From Pirellulaceae bacterium (GTDB taxonomy: Bacteria > Planctomycetota > Planctomycetia > Pirellulales > Pirellulaceae): a DNA stretch of 64,000 nt. Of this stretch, positions 52,344 to 61,199 are shown in pieces; position 1 is the stretch's first letter; every line of letters starts with the position of its first letter. The notes beneath the pieces were generated by a model. That model was given only the letters and a program-made list of their open reading frames with translations, did no database searches and was not told where the DNA came from. The position numbers were made by a program, and so were the translations under genes. Location: contig JANQLU010000155.1 in NCBI GenBank assembly GCA_028280445.1, forward strand, positions 44,080-108,079, in the 5' to 3' direction.

Positions 52344-54134
52344 CTATTTTTTGGGACGCACTGTTGATGAATTTGTCTTGCTTTTCTGCTTCGCTTTGTT
52401 CAGTTTTGCCTGGGCAATTTCGGCATCAATTTTAGGGTCCGACTGAATCACCAACAACATGCGTCGGAAAGGTGGTTGGGGCAGCAGCGCAAAGTGTTCT
52501 GAGATGCGGCGCAATTCAGGCGAATCCATGACTTCATCATTGTCATCTTCTGCGACAAGTTTTTTATCGAAGGATTCGTTTTGTTGATCCTTCGATTTTT
52601 CACGACGGCTTTTTGATTTCCGGTCAGCTTTGTCAGCTATTTTTGACTCAGATTCTTCGGATGTTGAATAATTCTGGTCGTATTGCTGCTGCATAATTCT
52701 CTGTTTTTCAGCGCGTCGTCTCAATTCAGATTTCGGCAGTTCGGTTGGATGCACATAATTGCGCGCTCGATTTTGCGCGATGTCGGCATACTTGGGATTG
52801 GCTGGGAGTTGTTGCCGTGTTTTCTGTTGTGACTGCGATGGCTTGGGATTCTGGCCGTCTTGCCGGTCGCCTTTTTGGCCGCCTTTTTGGCCGCCTCGTG
52901 CATTGCCCTGATTTTTTCCAAGGCCCATTCCACCGCCAGCCCCAGCTCCGCCAGCACCGAATTGGTTGTTTTGCCAATTTTGCAGCTGCTGCTGTTGAAA
53001 TTGAGGTGTTGTGTCGGCCAAAACCAGCGGATCGATTCGCACGTTTTTAAGCTGTTTGAATGTCGATATCAAACGATCATCGGGTGCTTCGACCATCAGG
53101 AACCGAATGTTGCTGGGTCCGCTACGAAATCGAGCCGTGCGACTGTCTTTTCCGGACACGTTGTTTTTGAGATTTTTGTTTTGATTGGGCGGAATCTCAC
53201 AAGAAATTTTGTTGGACAACAGCGCTTTTTCGACCGAGTAGTTGTCGAAATCGCTTTGACAAACTTTTACATGAACGATTTCTTCGAGTTCATTGTTGAC
53301 GAAGTTTTGATTGTAAACTTGCAGAGTTTGTGTGGGTGGCACACTCGGAGGTCCACCGCCACCAGTTTTTTGTGATGCCCCGTTATTGGCGAGTGACCCT
53401 TTGGGGGATTTTTCATCGCGCGGTCGATTGTCAGTTTGATTGCCAGGTGCCGCCGCGCGAGGCTGACTCATCGACGGTGCTTTTTTCTTGATCGAATCGG
53501 CGATTTCGGATTTTTTGATTTTTTTACTTCCTGGAATGAGGACCGAACCGTCATCATTTTTTTTTCGATCGAATTCTTTGTCACTTTTGTCGCGCTCGAT
53601 GGCGATTGGCAATTTGTTGTCTTCGAGTTGGTTCAGAGAGTTTTTCAGTGTTTTTATTCGCTCGCCTTGATCAGCTAACGTTTTTCCTTCGGGGGCAATG
53701 CCTTCTGCACCGGCCAGTTCTTTTTTGCGAGACTCCATCAGATCACTTGGATCAGTCCGTACGATTTCCCGATCTTCGGGTGCGGGTGGTCGCATGAACA
53801 TCGCCAAAATCACCATCGCCGCCAACGACAGAATGGCTACCAGCGCCAAACGCCAAGGAGCGTTTTCACCTGAGTTGACGGCACTGATTTGTTTTTGCGG
53901 AGTGCTATCGGCCGAGTCTTCAAATTCAATGGCAGCAATGACGCGTTCTGCGAAATCGTCACCCAATTGAAAACTGGGCAGCTGGCGGAGTCGGGTTTGA
54001 TTTTTTCGCAAGGTCGCCAGCTTGTCCGCGTTTTCCTTGATCGTCAATTGTTCGCGCACCGATTCCATTTCAGACGGAGACAATTCTCCATCGAGATAGG
54101 CGCTCAGCAGTTCTTCGGGAATCGGTTTTGACAT
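52344..54134 (-). CDS. Membrane anti-sigma factor-like protein
   Basis: A 596-residue protein just downstream (30 bp) of an ECF sigma factor gene. The N-terminus (ELLSAYLDGELSPSEMESVR) matches anti-sigma domains but lacks the His-x3-Cys-x2-Cys zinc site. One transmembrane segment lies at about 93-114 (WRLALVAILSLAAMVILAMF). The outer part is long and rich in Lys, Gln, Gly and Asn, with a Gly-rich stretch near 385-430 (GAGGAGAGGGMGLGKNQGN, GGQKGGQKG). It probably binds and silences the sigma factor until an envelope signal releases it. Confidence 0.78.
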   Translation of the reverse strand: MSKPIPEELLSAYLDGELSPSEMESVREQLTIKENADKLATLRKNQTRLRQLPSFQLGDDFAERVIAAIEFEDSADSTPQKQISAVNSGENAPWRLALVAILSLAAMVILAMFMRPPAPEDREIVRTDPSDLMESRKKELAGAEGIAPEGKTLADQGERIKTLKNSLNQLEDNKLPIAIERDKSDKEFDRKKNDDGSVLIPGSKKIKKSEIADSIKKKAPSMSQPRAAAPGNQTDNRPRDEKSPKGSLANNGASQKTGGGGPPSVPPTQTLQVYNQNFVNNELEEIVHVKVCQSDFDNYSVEKALLSNKISCEIPPNQNKNLKNNVSGKDSRTARFRSGPSNIRFLMVEAPDDRLISTFKQLKNVRIDPLVLADTTPQFQQQQLQNWQNNQFGAGGAGAGGGMGLGKNQGNARGGQKGGQKGDRQDGQNPKPSQSQQKTRQQLPANPKYADIAQNRARNYVHPTELPKSELRRRAEKQRIMQQQYDQNYSTSEESESKIADKADRKSKSRREKSKDQQNESFDKKLVAEDDNDEVMDSPELRRISEHFALLPQPPFRRMLLVIQSDPKIDAEIAQAKLNKAKQKSKTNSSTVRPKK

Positions 54135-54164
54135 TGGTTTGTTATGCGAACGGTTCGCAGGATG

Positions 54165-54755
54165 TTATCGGCTTTCTTGACGAGATGACTGTTCGATTCG
54201 TTCCAATTCTATTTTCAATTGGTTTCTGGCGCGGTGTAAACGACTACGTACGGTGCCAATCGGAATCTCACACATTTCCGAAATTGCGTCGTAATCGCAA
54301 CCATCGATTTCTCGTAAAGTCAGAATTTTGCGGTGTTCATCAGATAACATTTGTATCGCTTGATGAACGTGGGCAACATCTTCCTCACGTTGGATATGAT
54401 GTTCGGGTAGGTGTCCATCCGACGTATCTGTGATGACGTCGATCGGCAATTGGCGATCGGTGGAAACAGTTGGACGACGTTTGCGTCGATGGCTAATTGC
54501 CGAGTTGACAGCGATACGATACAGCCAAGTATAAAATGCACTGTCACCACGAAATGATTTTAATCGAGTGAACGCTAAAACGAATGCCTCTTGAGCAACG
54601 TCTTCGGCGTCAGTCGTGCATCCCATGAAATGAACGAGGCTGTTGTACAGTCGATCCTGATATTTCCTCACCAAATCACCAAATGACTGCCGACAACCAT
54701 CCAGAGACTTAGTGATCAGCACCTGGTCTTCGTATTGTGGTTTCGGTTTCGTCAT
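54165..54755 (-). CDS. ECF RNA polymerase sigma factor (RpoE-like)
   Basis: A 196-residue ECF factor. Region 2: FGDLVRKYQDRLYNSLVHFM, DAEDVAQEAFVLAFTRLKSF and FYTWLYRIAVNSAISHRRK. Region 4: LSDEHRKILTLREIDGCDYD and IPIGTVRSRLHRARNQLK. The next gene on the strand encodes the membrane anti-sigma factor, so they act as a pair. A GGAAC/GTC-type ECF promoter lies just before the start, suggesting autoregulation. The ATG at 54755 has no obvious ribosome binding site. Confidence 0.94.
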   Translation of the reverse strand: MTKPKPQYEDQVLITKSLDGCRQSFGDLVRKYQDRLYNSLVHFMGCTTDAEDVAQEAFVLAFTRLKSFRGDSAFYTWLYRIAVNSAISHRRKRRPTVSTDRQLPIDVITDTSDGHLPEHHIQREEDVAHVHQAIQMLSDEHRKILTLREIDGCDYDAISEMCEIPIGTVRSRLHRARNQLKIELERIEQSSRQESR

Positions 54756-54758
54756 AGC

Positions 54759-54787
54759 TTGGACGTAGTGCCCCGTTCTCAGGTTCC
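54759..54787 (-). promoter_or_regulatory. ECF-type promoter overlapping the sigma factor start
   Basis: On the minus strand GGAACCT (54787-54781), a 16-nt spacer and GTCCAA (54764-54759). This is close to the GGAACTT / GTCTAA type of ECF promoter. The -10 element ends only 3 nt before the ATG, so the transcript would be leaderless or start inside the gene. Confidence 0.4.
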
Positions 54788-55008
54788 GCAGAATTGACGG
54801 CTGTATACAGAGAAATCGGCCAAAAGAGGCAGTTTATTAGTGATTTTGACTCATTTGTTGCTTTGAATTTACTGGGAGTTGCCGGGAATCCCAATCGATT
54901 CGCGCTAATTATACGTTTTTTTGCCAAATTCTGTGCGAGCGAAAGTGACAAATTCCCGGCCACCCATCCTGAAAGTTGCGCGGGTTATGCGGAACAGGGC
55001 AAATATTT

Positions 55009-56583
55009 TTATTCGATTTCTGCCACCGGGGCGGACGCCTGACCGTCGTCTGACTGGAATTTGCCAAATAATCGGCTGTAAATCATGTACGAGATCCCTG
55101 CGGCCAAGGTCGCGAAACTCACCCATTGCGATATGGTAAACGGCGTATTTCCCACGGGCGCTTCGTCGATCCGAATCATTTCCAGGAGGAATCGAGTGAT
55201 AGCGTACAAAATCAGCAACCAGGCGAAAACTTCGCCATTGCTCCTGCGATATGGAAAATAGAACCAGAGGAACAGGAATATCAGCGTGGCATTGATTGAA
55301 CTGTAGATCTGGGTGGGGTGAACTTTTCGCGAACTGATCGGCAACGAATCAAAGACGTTGATCCGGTGGTGCACGTTTTCGTTCATCAACACAATACTTT
55401 TATGTTGCCATTTTACGGCCCGCCCAATCGTCTTGAGTATTTTGGATTTTGCGTCGTCGTTTTTTTCAACGTTCGTTTTTTCCGCAACGAATTCGTAAAA
55501 CTTTTGCCAGGCCGGTGTCACCGCCGGTATGGGATGGTTTGATGAAAGCTGCTCGACGATACCAGTATTGTTGTCGAATTTCCCCGCCTTCAGATTTCTC
55601 GACATCTCGTCCAAACTATCAGCGACCCTGGGCAATGCGCTGCTGTCGTTGACGAGTCGAATTGCCTTGACCGCCGAATCAAACAAATCTGGGTCGTCGG
55701 GCAGCTTGATCGCGCGAATCACTTCGGCGTCTTCGGGTGAGATCTGGATTTTGTCTCCAATCTCGATTCCGAGTTGAGCGGCCATCGAATCAGGTTGAAC
55801 ATTTTCAACGAGCAAGAACGGGTATTCATTGCTTGACTGTTCCGTAATTGCTTTTGTTTTGAGTCCGAACAATTCACCTGTTTCGATTTGCCGATCATAG
55901 GACAACGAGCCGGCAGGAAATTGAATTCCAATCTGGTCGATTTCGCACAGTCCTCCGAAACAACATCCGTTCATCAGGCAACCAATTCGGCCAATCGCCA
56001 ATCCGATAATCATCCCCGGGGCGATGATATCCGTGATTTTGAGCAATGGTAATTTTTTGAGAAACACAATTACCAATAGCGCAGCAACTCCACCGATGAC
56101 TGCGCCGTAAACGACGAGCCCTCCCTGAGTCATATCGACCAGCAATTTGATTGCGTCCGCAGGTGCATCGACCGTGATTTGATGTCGTTTTTGGACGAGA
56201 TAAAAAATCCTTGCTCCGCCGATGCCGAAAACGATCATCCAGAACGAAAGAGAAAGTACAGGATCAAACGGATAGTCGATTTGTTTACAACGAACCCAAG
56301 TGACCGCCAATCCGACCACAATCGCCAGCAGCATAAAAAACCCGTAACCGCGAACAGCTAACCCAATGGCGTTGTCATCGATATCTTTGACCACAAATTT
56401 AGGCAGCAGCAGCCAGATAACAACAGCAACGATTAAATAGATTGGTACAAATCCAATGACCTCTTTGATTCCATCTTTGCGAAAATACAAGGTTGCCATG
56501 ATGATCAAGCCGACGATGAGCCAGGCGATCAACAATGGGCCTTCGAACAGAAAGTTCGGAATGTAAAACAACGTTTGACGCAT
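55009..56583 (-). CDS. lgt: Prolipoprotein diacylglyceryl transferase with large PDZ-like insertion
   Basis: A 524-residue inner-membrane enzyme that transfers diacylglycerol to the lipobox cysteine of prolipoproteins. Lgt motifs: RGYGFFMLLA, GGARIFYLV, GGLVVYGAVIGG, AIGRIGCLMNGCCFGG (a variant of GRIGNFxNGE) and VHPTQIYSS. Most bacterial Lgt have about 270-300 residues. Here about 190 residues (about 225-415) are inserted before HPTQIY, including a PDZ-like stretch FLLVENVQPDSMAAQLGIEI then GDKI. ATG 56583 lies 15 bp after panC, so the two are probably co-transcribed. Confidence 0.93.
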   Translation of the reverse strand: MRQTLFYIPNFLFEGPLLIAWLIVGLIIMATLYFRKDGIKEVIGFVPIYLIVAVVIWLLLPKFVVKDIDDNAIGLAVRGYGFFMLLAIVVGLAVTWVRCKQIDYPFDPVLSLSFWMIVFGIGGARIFYLVQKRHQITVDAPADAIKLLVDMTQGGLVVYGAVIGGVAALLVIVFLKKLPLLKITDIIAPGMIIGLAIGRIGCLMNGCCFGGLCEIDQIGIQFPAGSLSYDRQIETGELFGLKTKAITEQSSNEYPFLLVENVQPDSMAAQLGIEIGDKIQISPEDAEVIRAIKLPDDPDLFDSAVKAIRLVNDSSALPRVADSLDEMSRNLKAGKFDNNTGIVEQLSSNHPIPAVTPAWQKFYEFVAEKTNVEKNDDAKSKILKTIGRAVKWQHKSIVLMNENVHHRINVFDSLPISSRKVHPTQIYSSINATLIFLFLWFYFPYRRSNGEVFAWLLILYAITRFLLEMIRIDEAPVGNTPFTISQWVSFATLAAGISYMIYSRLFGKFQSDDGQASAPVAEIE

Positions 56584-56598
56584 TATTGCCAATCAGTA

Positions 56599-57495
56599 TC
56601 AGGTTAGTTTTTCGATTACGATATTATCTATGAGACGTGTATTTCCAACATAGGCCGCCACCAGACAAACCGCTGGGGTTTTGATTTCATCAGGTTGTCC
56701 CAGCGTTTGAGCGCAAGCGACCGTGGCATAGTCGATGTTTTGGATGTCGGCGGCCTGGAGGATTGCTTGCATTTTATTCTCGATCACTTCGCGGCGGGTT
56801 TGCCCCGCACGAATCATGTTTTCCGCTTCGTGCAGGCATTGAGAAATTGCCAATGCCTGCGTTTTATCGGAATCAGAAAGATAAACGTTGCGGCTGCTCA
56901 ATGCCAATCCCGATTCCTCGCGAACGATGGGGCAAACTTGGATTTTGACTGGCAAATTTAGATCTTTGACCATTTGTTCAACAACCAAAGTTTGTTGAAA
57001 ATCCTTTTGGCCGAAATATGCGATATCAGGCTGCACAGCGTTGAACAGTTTCAATACGATTGTGGCGACGCCTTGAAAATGTGTTGGTCGTCGTTGACCC
57101 TCGAATGACTTAGCAACTTCGGGGGGATGTACCAACGTGCCACCGTAACCTGTTTCACTTTCAACGGTCATTTTTGGGTACATGACGTCGTCCGATGGCG
57201 CAAAAACGTGGGTGACTCCCAATTCCTGTAACAACTCCAGATCTCGCTCAAACGGTCGTGGATATTTAGAAAGGTCTTCTTCAGGTGCGAACTGGGTTGG
57301 ATTTACATAAATGGAAACGACAGTCAGATCGGTGTCGCTCTGGCTTTGTCGGACCAGGCTGAGATGTCCATCGTGCAAAGCACCCATCGTCGGCACAAAT
57401 CCAATTTTTTTTCCTGCAGCCCGGGTTTTGTGCGAAAAATGCAACATTTCTTCGCACGTTTGAAAGACTTCGATTTTTTCTTGACTCAAGGGCAT
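56599..57495 (-). CDS. panC: Pantothenate synthetase (pantoate-beta-alanine ligase)
   Basis: A 298-residue ATP-dependent ligase that makes pantothenate from pantoate and beta-alanine, for coenzyme A. Motifs: VPTMGALHDGHLSL (HIGH-like ATP site), YVNPTQFAPEEDLSKYPR, FEGQRRPTHFQGVATIVLKL, FGQKDFQQ and ALSSRNVYLS (KMSKS-like). The length is slightly above the usual 280. panB is not nearby. Confidence 0.96.
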   Translation of the reverse strand: MPLSQEKIEVFQTCEEMLHFSHKTRAAGKKIGFVPTMGALHDGHLSLVRQSQSDTDLTVVSIYVNPTQFAPEEDLSKYPRPFERDLELLQELGVTHVFAPSDDVMYPKMTVESETGYGGTLVHPPEVAKSFEGQRRPTHFQGVATIVLKLFNAVQPDIAYFGQKDFQQTLVVEQMVKDLNLPVKIQVCPIVREESGLALSSRNVYLSDSDKTQALAISQCLHEAENMIRAGQTRREVIENKMQAILQAADIQNIDYATVACAQTLGQPDEIKTPAVCLVAAYVGNTRLIDNIVIEKLT

Positions 57496-58046
57496 GTTAA
57501 ACGATCGATCGAAATTTTATGAAAATCTGGTCCCTCGCTCACGAGGAAATTTCTTGGTTGTTTTGTAAGTTGTATGCTGCCAACGGGTTAATGTTTTCAG
57601 TAGGAATGACACAGGTCGGGTGCCACTGGCCCCAGCCAGTGATTTGCACTTTGACTCACGGTTTTTTCATTCAATTAAAGTACTTATCAATGACTATCCA
57701 ATCACTTCACTGCAATCACTTCACTGGCGGAGCCAGTGGCACCCGAAATGGCGACTGATACAAGCACGAAGCGCGAGGCTGTAGATGCCATTGTACGGCT
57801 ACCGATTTCTACAAGACAAGCTGAATGTCAGATGGACGCTCGGATGCGCTGAAAATATCGATTGGCTCAACCGATCAATACTCGTTGGATTGTTACTGCC
57901 CTGCCCTCGCCCGCGATTTTTTTGCCGCTATCTGACCGTTTCCCCATTGTCGCAATTCCCGCAGCGGCACAACGAGCAACAGCCTGAAGCGCGTTGTGGT
58001 AAATTAATACCGATGGTTTATTCGTTTGTGTTGGGGCAGGCATTTG
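57496..58046. repeat. 551-bp intergenic block with families D, E and F
   Basis: A family F half unit (57527-57544, CTGGTCCCTCGCTCACGA) is followed by a family E inverted repeat, with arms at 57618-57641 (GGGTGCCACTGGCCCCAGCC core) and 57723-57747 (GGCGGAGCCAGTGGCACCC core). A family D half unit follows (57751-57777, GACTGATACAAGCACGAAGC). The same E-then-D order occurs at 4582-4620. The part from 57778 to the sulfatase start holds no convincing gene. Confidence 0.8.
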
Positions 58047-59606
58047 ATGAAAAATATTTTCACAGTTTTAAGTTGTTTGATTTTCGTTTTTGGTTCTGCG
58101 TTACACGCCAGCGATGACAAACCGAATATTGTTCTGATCAACGCGGATGATCTCGGTTACGGAGATTTGGGTTGTTACGGCGCCACCAAAGTCAAAACAC
58201 CTCATCTTGATAAACTTGCCCGCCAAGGTCGTAGGTTTACCGATGCACATTCACCGTCTGCTGTTTGTTCGCCATCGCGCTACGGTCTGCTGACGGGACA
58301 ATACCCGCTTCGAAAAAATCTTTGGGGTCCGTTGCCGTTTAACGCTCAACTGGCAATTGATACAAAATCGGCGACCATTGCCAGCGTACTGAAAAATGCC
58401 GGTTACGCGACGGCTTGCATCGGCAAATGGCATGTTGGGTTTGGCAAAGGAAAAACTGATTGGAATGCAAAACTGGCTCCCGGTCCGTTGGAGTTGGGAT
58501 TTGATTACTACTTTGGAATACCAACGGTTAACAGCGGTCCGCCATTTGTCTACGTGGAAAACCATGGCGTTGTCGGGTATGACCCAAAGGCCCCGTTTGT
58601 CCGCGGAAAAAAATCGGTGACCAAACAGATTTTTGAAAAAAGCGGAAACTCGAAAGCGATTGGTGGTGCCGACGCGGCACACCGGCTCTATGTAGATGAA
58701 CAAATCGGCACGACACTCAAAAACAAATCGGTTGAGTGGCTCAAAAAACAAGACAAGGGCAAACCGTTTTTTCTGTATTTGGCGACGACCAATATTCATC
58801 ACCCTTTTACACCGGCCAAGCAATTCGTAGGTACGAGTGAATGTGGTTTGTATGGAGATTTCATCCACGAACTGGATTGGATTGTCGGAGAGGTATTAAA
58901 GGCGATCGATGAAATCGGACAAACCGACAACACTTTAGTGATTTTCACCAGCGACAATGGGGGAATGTTCAATGTCACGGGTCAGCGTGCCTGGAAAGCT
59001 GGACATCGGCTCAATGGGAAATTACTGGGTTTCAAATTTGGTGCCTGGGAAGGTGGCCACCGAATTCCGATGATTGCCAGATGGCCCGGAAAAATTCCGG
59101 CGGGAACGACCTGCGACCGATTGATTAGCCAAGTTGATTTTTTGGCAACTTTCGCGGCAATCGCAGGTAATTCGCTCGATCGGTCCAAGAACCCGGATAG
59201 CATCAATCAACTGCCTGAATTGCTGGGGCGAGCTGATCGAGCGTTAAGAAATGAGTTGGTGGTGTTGTGTAACAGCCCCAAACATTTGGCCATTCGTCAA
59301 GGAAAATGGATGTACATTCCGGCTCGCGACGAAGGGGGTTTCGACGGCAAGAAATGGGGGAATCACTTGCTGGGCGGCGCCGCAGCCCTCCGCTTTACCG
59401 AACAAATCAATAGCGATGTTGAGGAAGGCAAAATCAAAGAATCCGCTCCGCTCGCACAGCTATACAATTTGGAAACCGATCCCTACCAACGAGTCAATGT
59501 TTTTAACAGCCACACGGATATCGTTTCCAAACTGAAAAAGCGGGAAGATCATTACCGCCGCAAGATCGGGGCAGGAAAACCATTGGGTTGGATTTCAAAA
59601 CAATAA
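58047..59606 (+). CDS. Secreted sulfatase (arylsulfatase family)
   Basis: A 519-residue sulfatase that hydrolyses sulfate esters, probably on algal or other polysaccharides. The signal peptide (FTVLSCLIFVFGSALHA) ends near residue 21. The metal site starts with NIVLINADDLGYGDLGCYG. The formylglycine cysteine is C74 in AVCSPSRYGLLTGQYP (C-x-P-S-R, with the usual L-T-G-R/Q context). The downstream metal site is IFTSDNGG. A C-terminal subdomain ends QLYNLETDPYQRVNV. The maturation enzyme is not in the window. ATG 58047 is preferred over TTG 58026, with GGGGCAGG upstream. Confidence 0.95.
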   Translation: MKNIFTVLSCLIFVFGSALHASDDKPNIVLINADDLGYGDLGCYGATKVKTPHLDKLARQGRRFTDAHSPSAVCSPSRYGLLTGQYPLRKNLWGPLPFNAQLAIDTKSATIASVLKNAGYATACIGKWHVGFGKGKTDWNAKLAPGPLELGFDYYFGIPTVNSGPPFVYVENHGVVGYDPKAPFVRGKKSVTKQIFEKSGNSKAIGGADAAHRLYVDEQIGTTLKNKSVEWLKKQDKGKPFFLYLATTNIHHPFTPAKQFVGTSECGLYGDFIHELDWIVGEVLKAIDEIGQTDNTLVIFTSDNGGMFNVTGQRAWKAGHRLNGKLLGFKFGAWEGGHRIPMIARWPGKIPAGTTCDRLISQVDFLATFAAIAGNSLDRSKNPDSINQLPELLGRADRALRNELVVLCNSPKHLAIRQGKWMYIPARDEGGFDGKKWGNHLLGGAAALRFTEQINSDVEEGKIKESAPLAQLYNLETDPYQRVNVFNSHTDIVSKLKKREDHYRRKIGAGKPLGWISKQ

Positions 59607-59643
59607 CATGTCTGAGCAGTCATACATGTGGCTTTGGCCCGCA

Positions 59644-60090
59644 CTATGACAGATGAGGCTTGTCGAACGGCGCTAAGCCTGCGAGTTGTAATGCGCAGAG
59701 TTCAGAAAATGGTGGAACGGGTTTGGTGAATCGACTTTCTGCAATGATGTAATCCACCACCGCCTCGATATTTCCGCCAGCCAGGTAATGTTGTTCCAAC
59801 GTGTTCGCTGTCAACGAGGAATCGTCGATCCCGGCTTCTTTGATCCGAACCAGTGCCTGGATAATTCGACCGGGAGGAACTTTGCGAAAAGTCATTCCCA
59901 TGATATCGAAAATCGATAGATTGAGATGATGTTTTAACGCCTTCAGCCAGTGACGAAAATAGCTGGAAAAGGCAACGAAGGCGACCAGCAGAATGACGAC
60001 ACACAATACGAGGGTCGCGATCATCACGATTGAAAACAATTCCTGCGCCAACAAGGGCGCAGGTGGCGTCAGATTCTGACAAGCACTCAC
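59644..60090 (-). CDS. Short FloA-like protein (membrane anchor and N-terminal part only)
   Basis: A 148-residue protein with a GTG start. One membrane segment (about 20-42, IVMIATLVLCVVILLVAFVA) is followed by about 95 residues that match the N-terminal part of flotillin-like FloA (YqfA/UPF0365): LSIFDIMGMTFRKVPPGRII, NTLEQHYLAGGNIEAVVDYI and LCALQLAGL. FloA is about 330 residues, and here the SPFH/helical part is missing. The sequence ends in an orderly way (APFDKPHLS). It is either a stable short form or a truncated copy. It lies 15 bp after the PDZ-interrupted protease gene, in one probable operon. Confidence 0.78.
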   Translation of the reverse strand: MSACQNLTPPAPLLAQELFSIVMIATLVLCVVILLVAFVAFSSYFRHWLKALKHHLNLSIFDIMGMTFRKVPPGRIIQALVRIKEAGIDDSSLTANTLEQHYLAGGNIEAVVDYIIAESRFTKPVPPFSELCALQLAGLAPFDKPHLS

Positions 60091-60105
60091 GAAATTGTGG
60101 GCCGA

Positions 60106-61149
60106 TTATTTAGGAAAGTCATTCGAGGTATCTTTGGTTTTTCGATGAGTCGCCAAAAATTCCTTGATCGCTTTCGAGGGGACCGCGTAAGTAGCAACGC
60201 GCAATGACCGGGCGATATTGATGCCGATGGCGCGTCCTTTTGAATTGACCAGCGGCCCGCCACATTTGGTTGGGTTGAGCACTGAATCATGGACAATGAC
60301 CTTGGGGAAATTGAACCGGCGTTTGCTAAACGGTTTTCCGCCCCATTGGTCAAAGCCGCTGGTTTCGGCATCTGCCAAATCCCCGAGCTTTGCCGACAGT
60401 TCACGTTCATCATCGCGTCGAACGATTTTGATTTTTACGTCGGATTTGGGTTTGAATTTTTTGATGATCTGACTGAGTTCATCACGGGAATTTGTTTCCT
60501 TGCCTCCGATCGAAAGCACGACATCACCGACGCGTAACCCGGCACGTCGAGCAGCGCTGTCGGATTGAACGGTTCGAACTCGGACTCCGTCTCCATCAGG
60601 ATTAGAATCAACCGACACACCCAAATAACCTTGACGACCACGTGGTGTCCGGTTTCCTCGCAAACGTCGGAATCGTCGTGGCTCGACGCTCAACACGCCG
60701 ATCGATTCAGGTTCGGCATCATAATCAACTGAGACAACGATTTGGCCTGCTTGCAAAGGTTTTTCCGAATTATCGAACTGGATCGGCGTCAAGTTGCTTT
60801 TGTCGACTTTGAGCAGTGCCAGGTCGTAATTATCGTCGGTTGCAATGACCGATGGTTTTAGTTCTTGGTCATCAATGACACACAAGATTTCCTTGTGTTC
60901 TTTTAAAACCGAAGCCTTGGTTACGATCAGACCCGTAGCGTCAACAACCGTGCCGAGAATAACCGTCGCATTACCTGATTTGATGCGAACGGTTGATTTG
61001 CCAGCCGTTTCGGTCAATTTAGAATAGGCGCGCTTTACGGTAGAGTGATTTTTTCCCTTGTCCCGGGTAAAACGTTGAGCCGAAATCGACGAAGAAAAAA
61101 CCAGACAAATTGCAACAGTCAATATGTACAAGGAAGCGTATGATTTCAC
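60106..61149 (-). CDS. Exported trypsin-like pseudo-protease with inserted PDZ domain
   Basis: A 347-residue exported protein with a signal peptide (LYILTVAICLVFSSSISA). The HtrA-like fold is split. The N-terminal half has GLIVTKAS (Ser80 where HtrA has the catalytic His) and YDLALLKV (Asp109 kept). A PDZ domain (about 173-256, GYLGVSV, AGLRVGDVVLSIGG) follows. The second half then resumes with VLNPTKCGGPLVNSKGRAIG, where Cys296 replaces the catalytic Ser, and ends with YAVPSKAIKEFL. Catalysis by the classical triad is therefore unlikely. A binding or regulatory role for the active protease encoded just upstream is plausible. Confidence 0.85.
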   Translation of the reverse strand: MKSYASLYILTVAICLVFSSSISAQRFTRDKGKNHSTVKRAYSKLTETAGKSTVRIKSGNATVILGTVVDATGLIVTKASVLKEHKEILCVIDDQELKPSVIATDDNYDLALLKVDKSNLTPIQFDNSEKPLQAGQIVVSVDYDAEPESIGVLSVEPRRFRRLRGNRTPRGRQGYLGVSVDSNPDGDGVRVRTVQSDSAARRAGLRVGDVVLSIGGKETNSRDELSQIIKKFKPKSDVKIKIVRRDDERELSAKLGDLADAETSGFDQWGGKPFSKRRFNFPKVIVHDSVLNPTKCGGPLVNSKGRAIGINIARSLRVATYAVPSKAIKEFLATHRKTKDTSNDFPK

Positions 61150-61199
61150 GAATATTTCCTTCCATTAAATTCAGTTAACCGCAGAGTCATCACGAACGT

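Noticed and set aside
57785..58117. 110-residue frame before the sulfatase
   Set aside because: It overlaps the sulfatase signal peptide in another frame, has no ribosome binding site, and its translation is unlike any protein.
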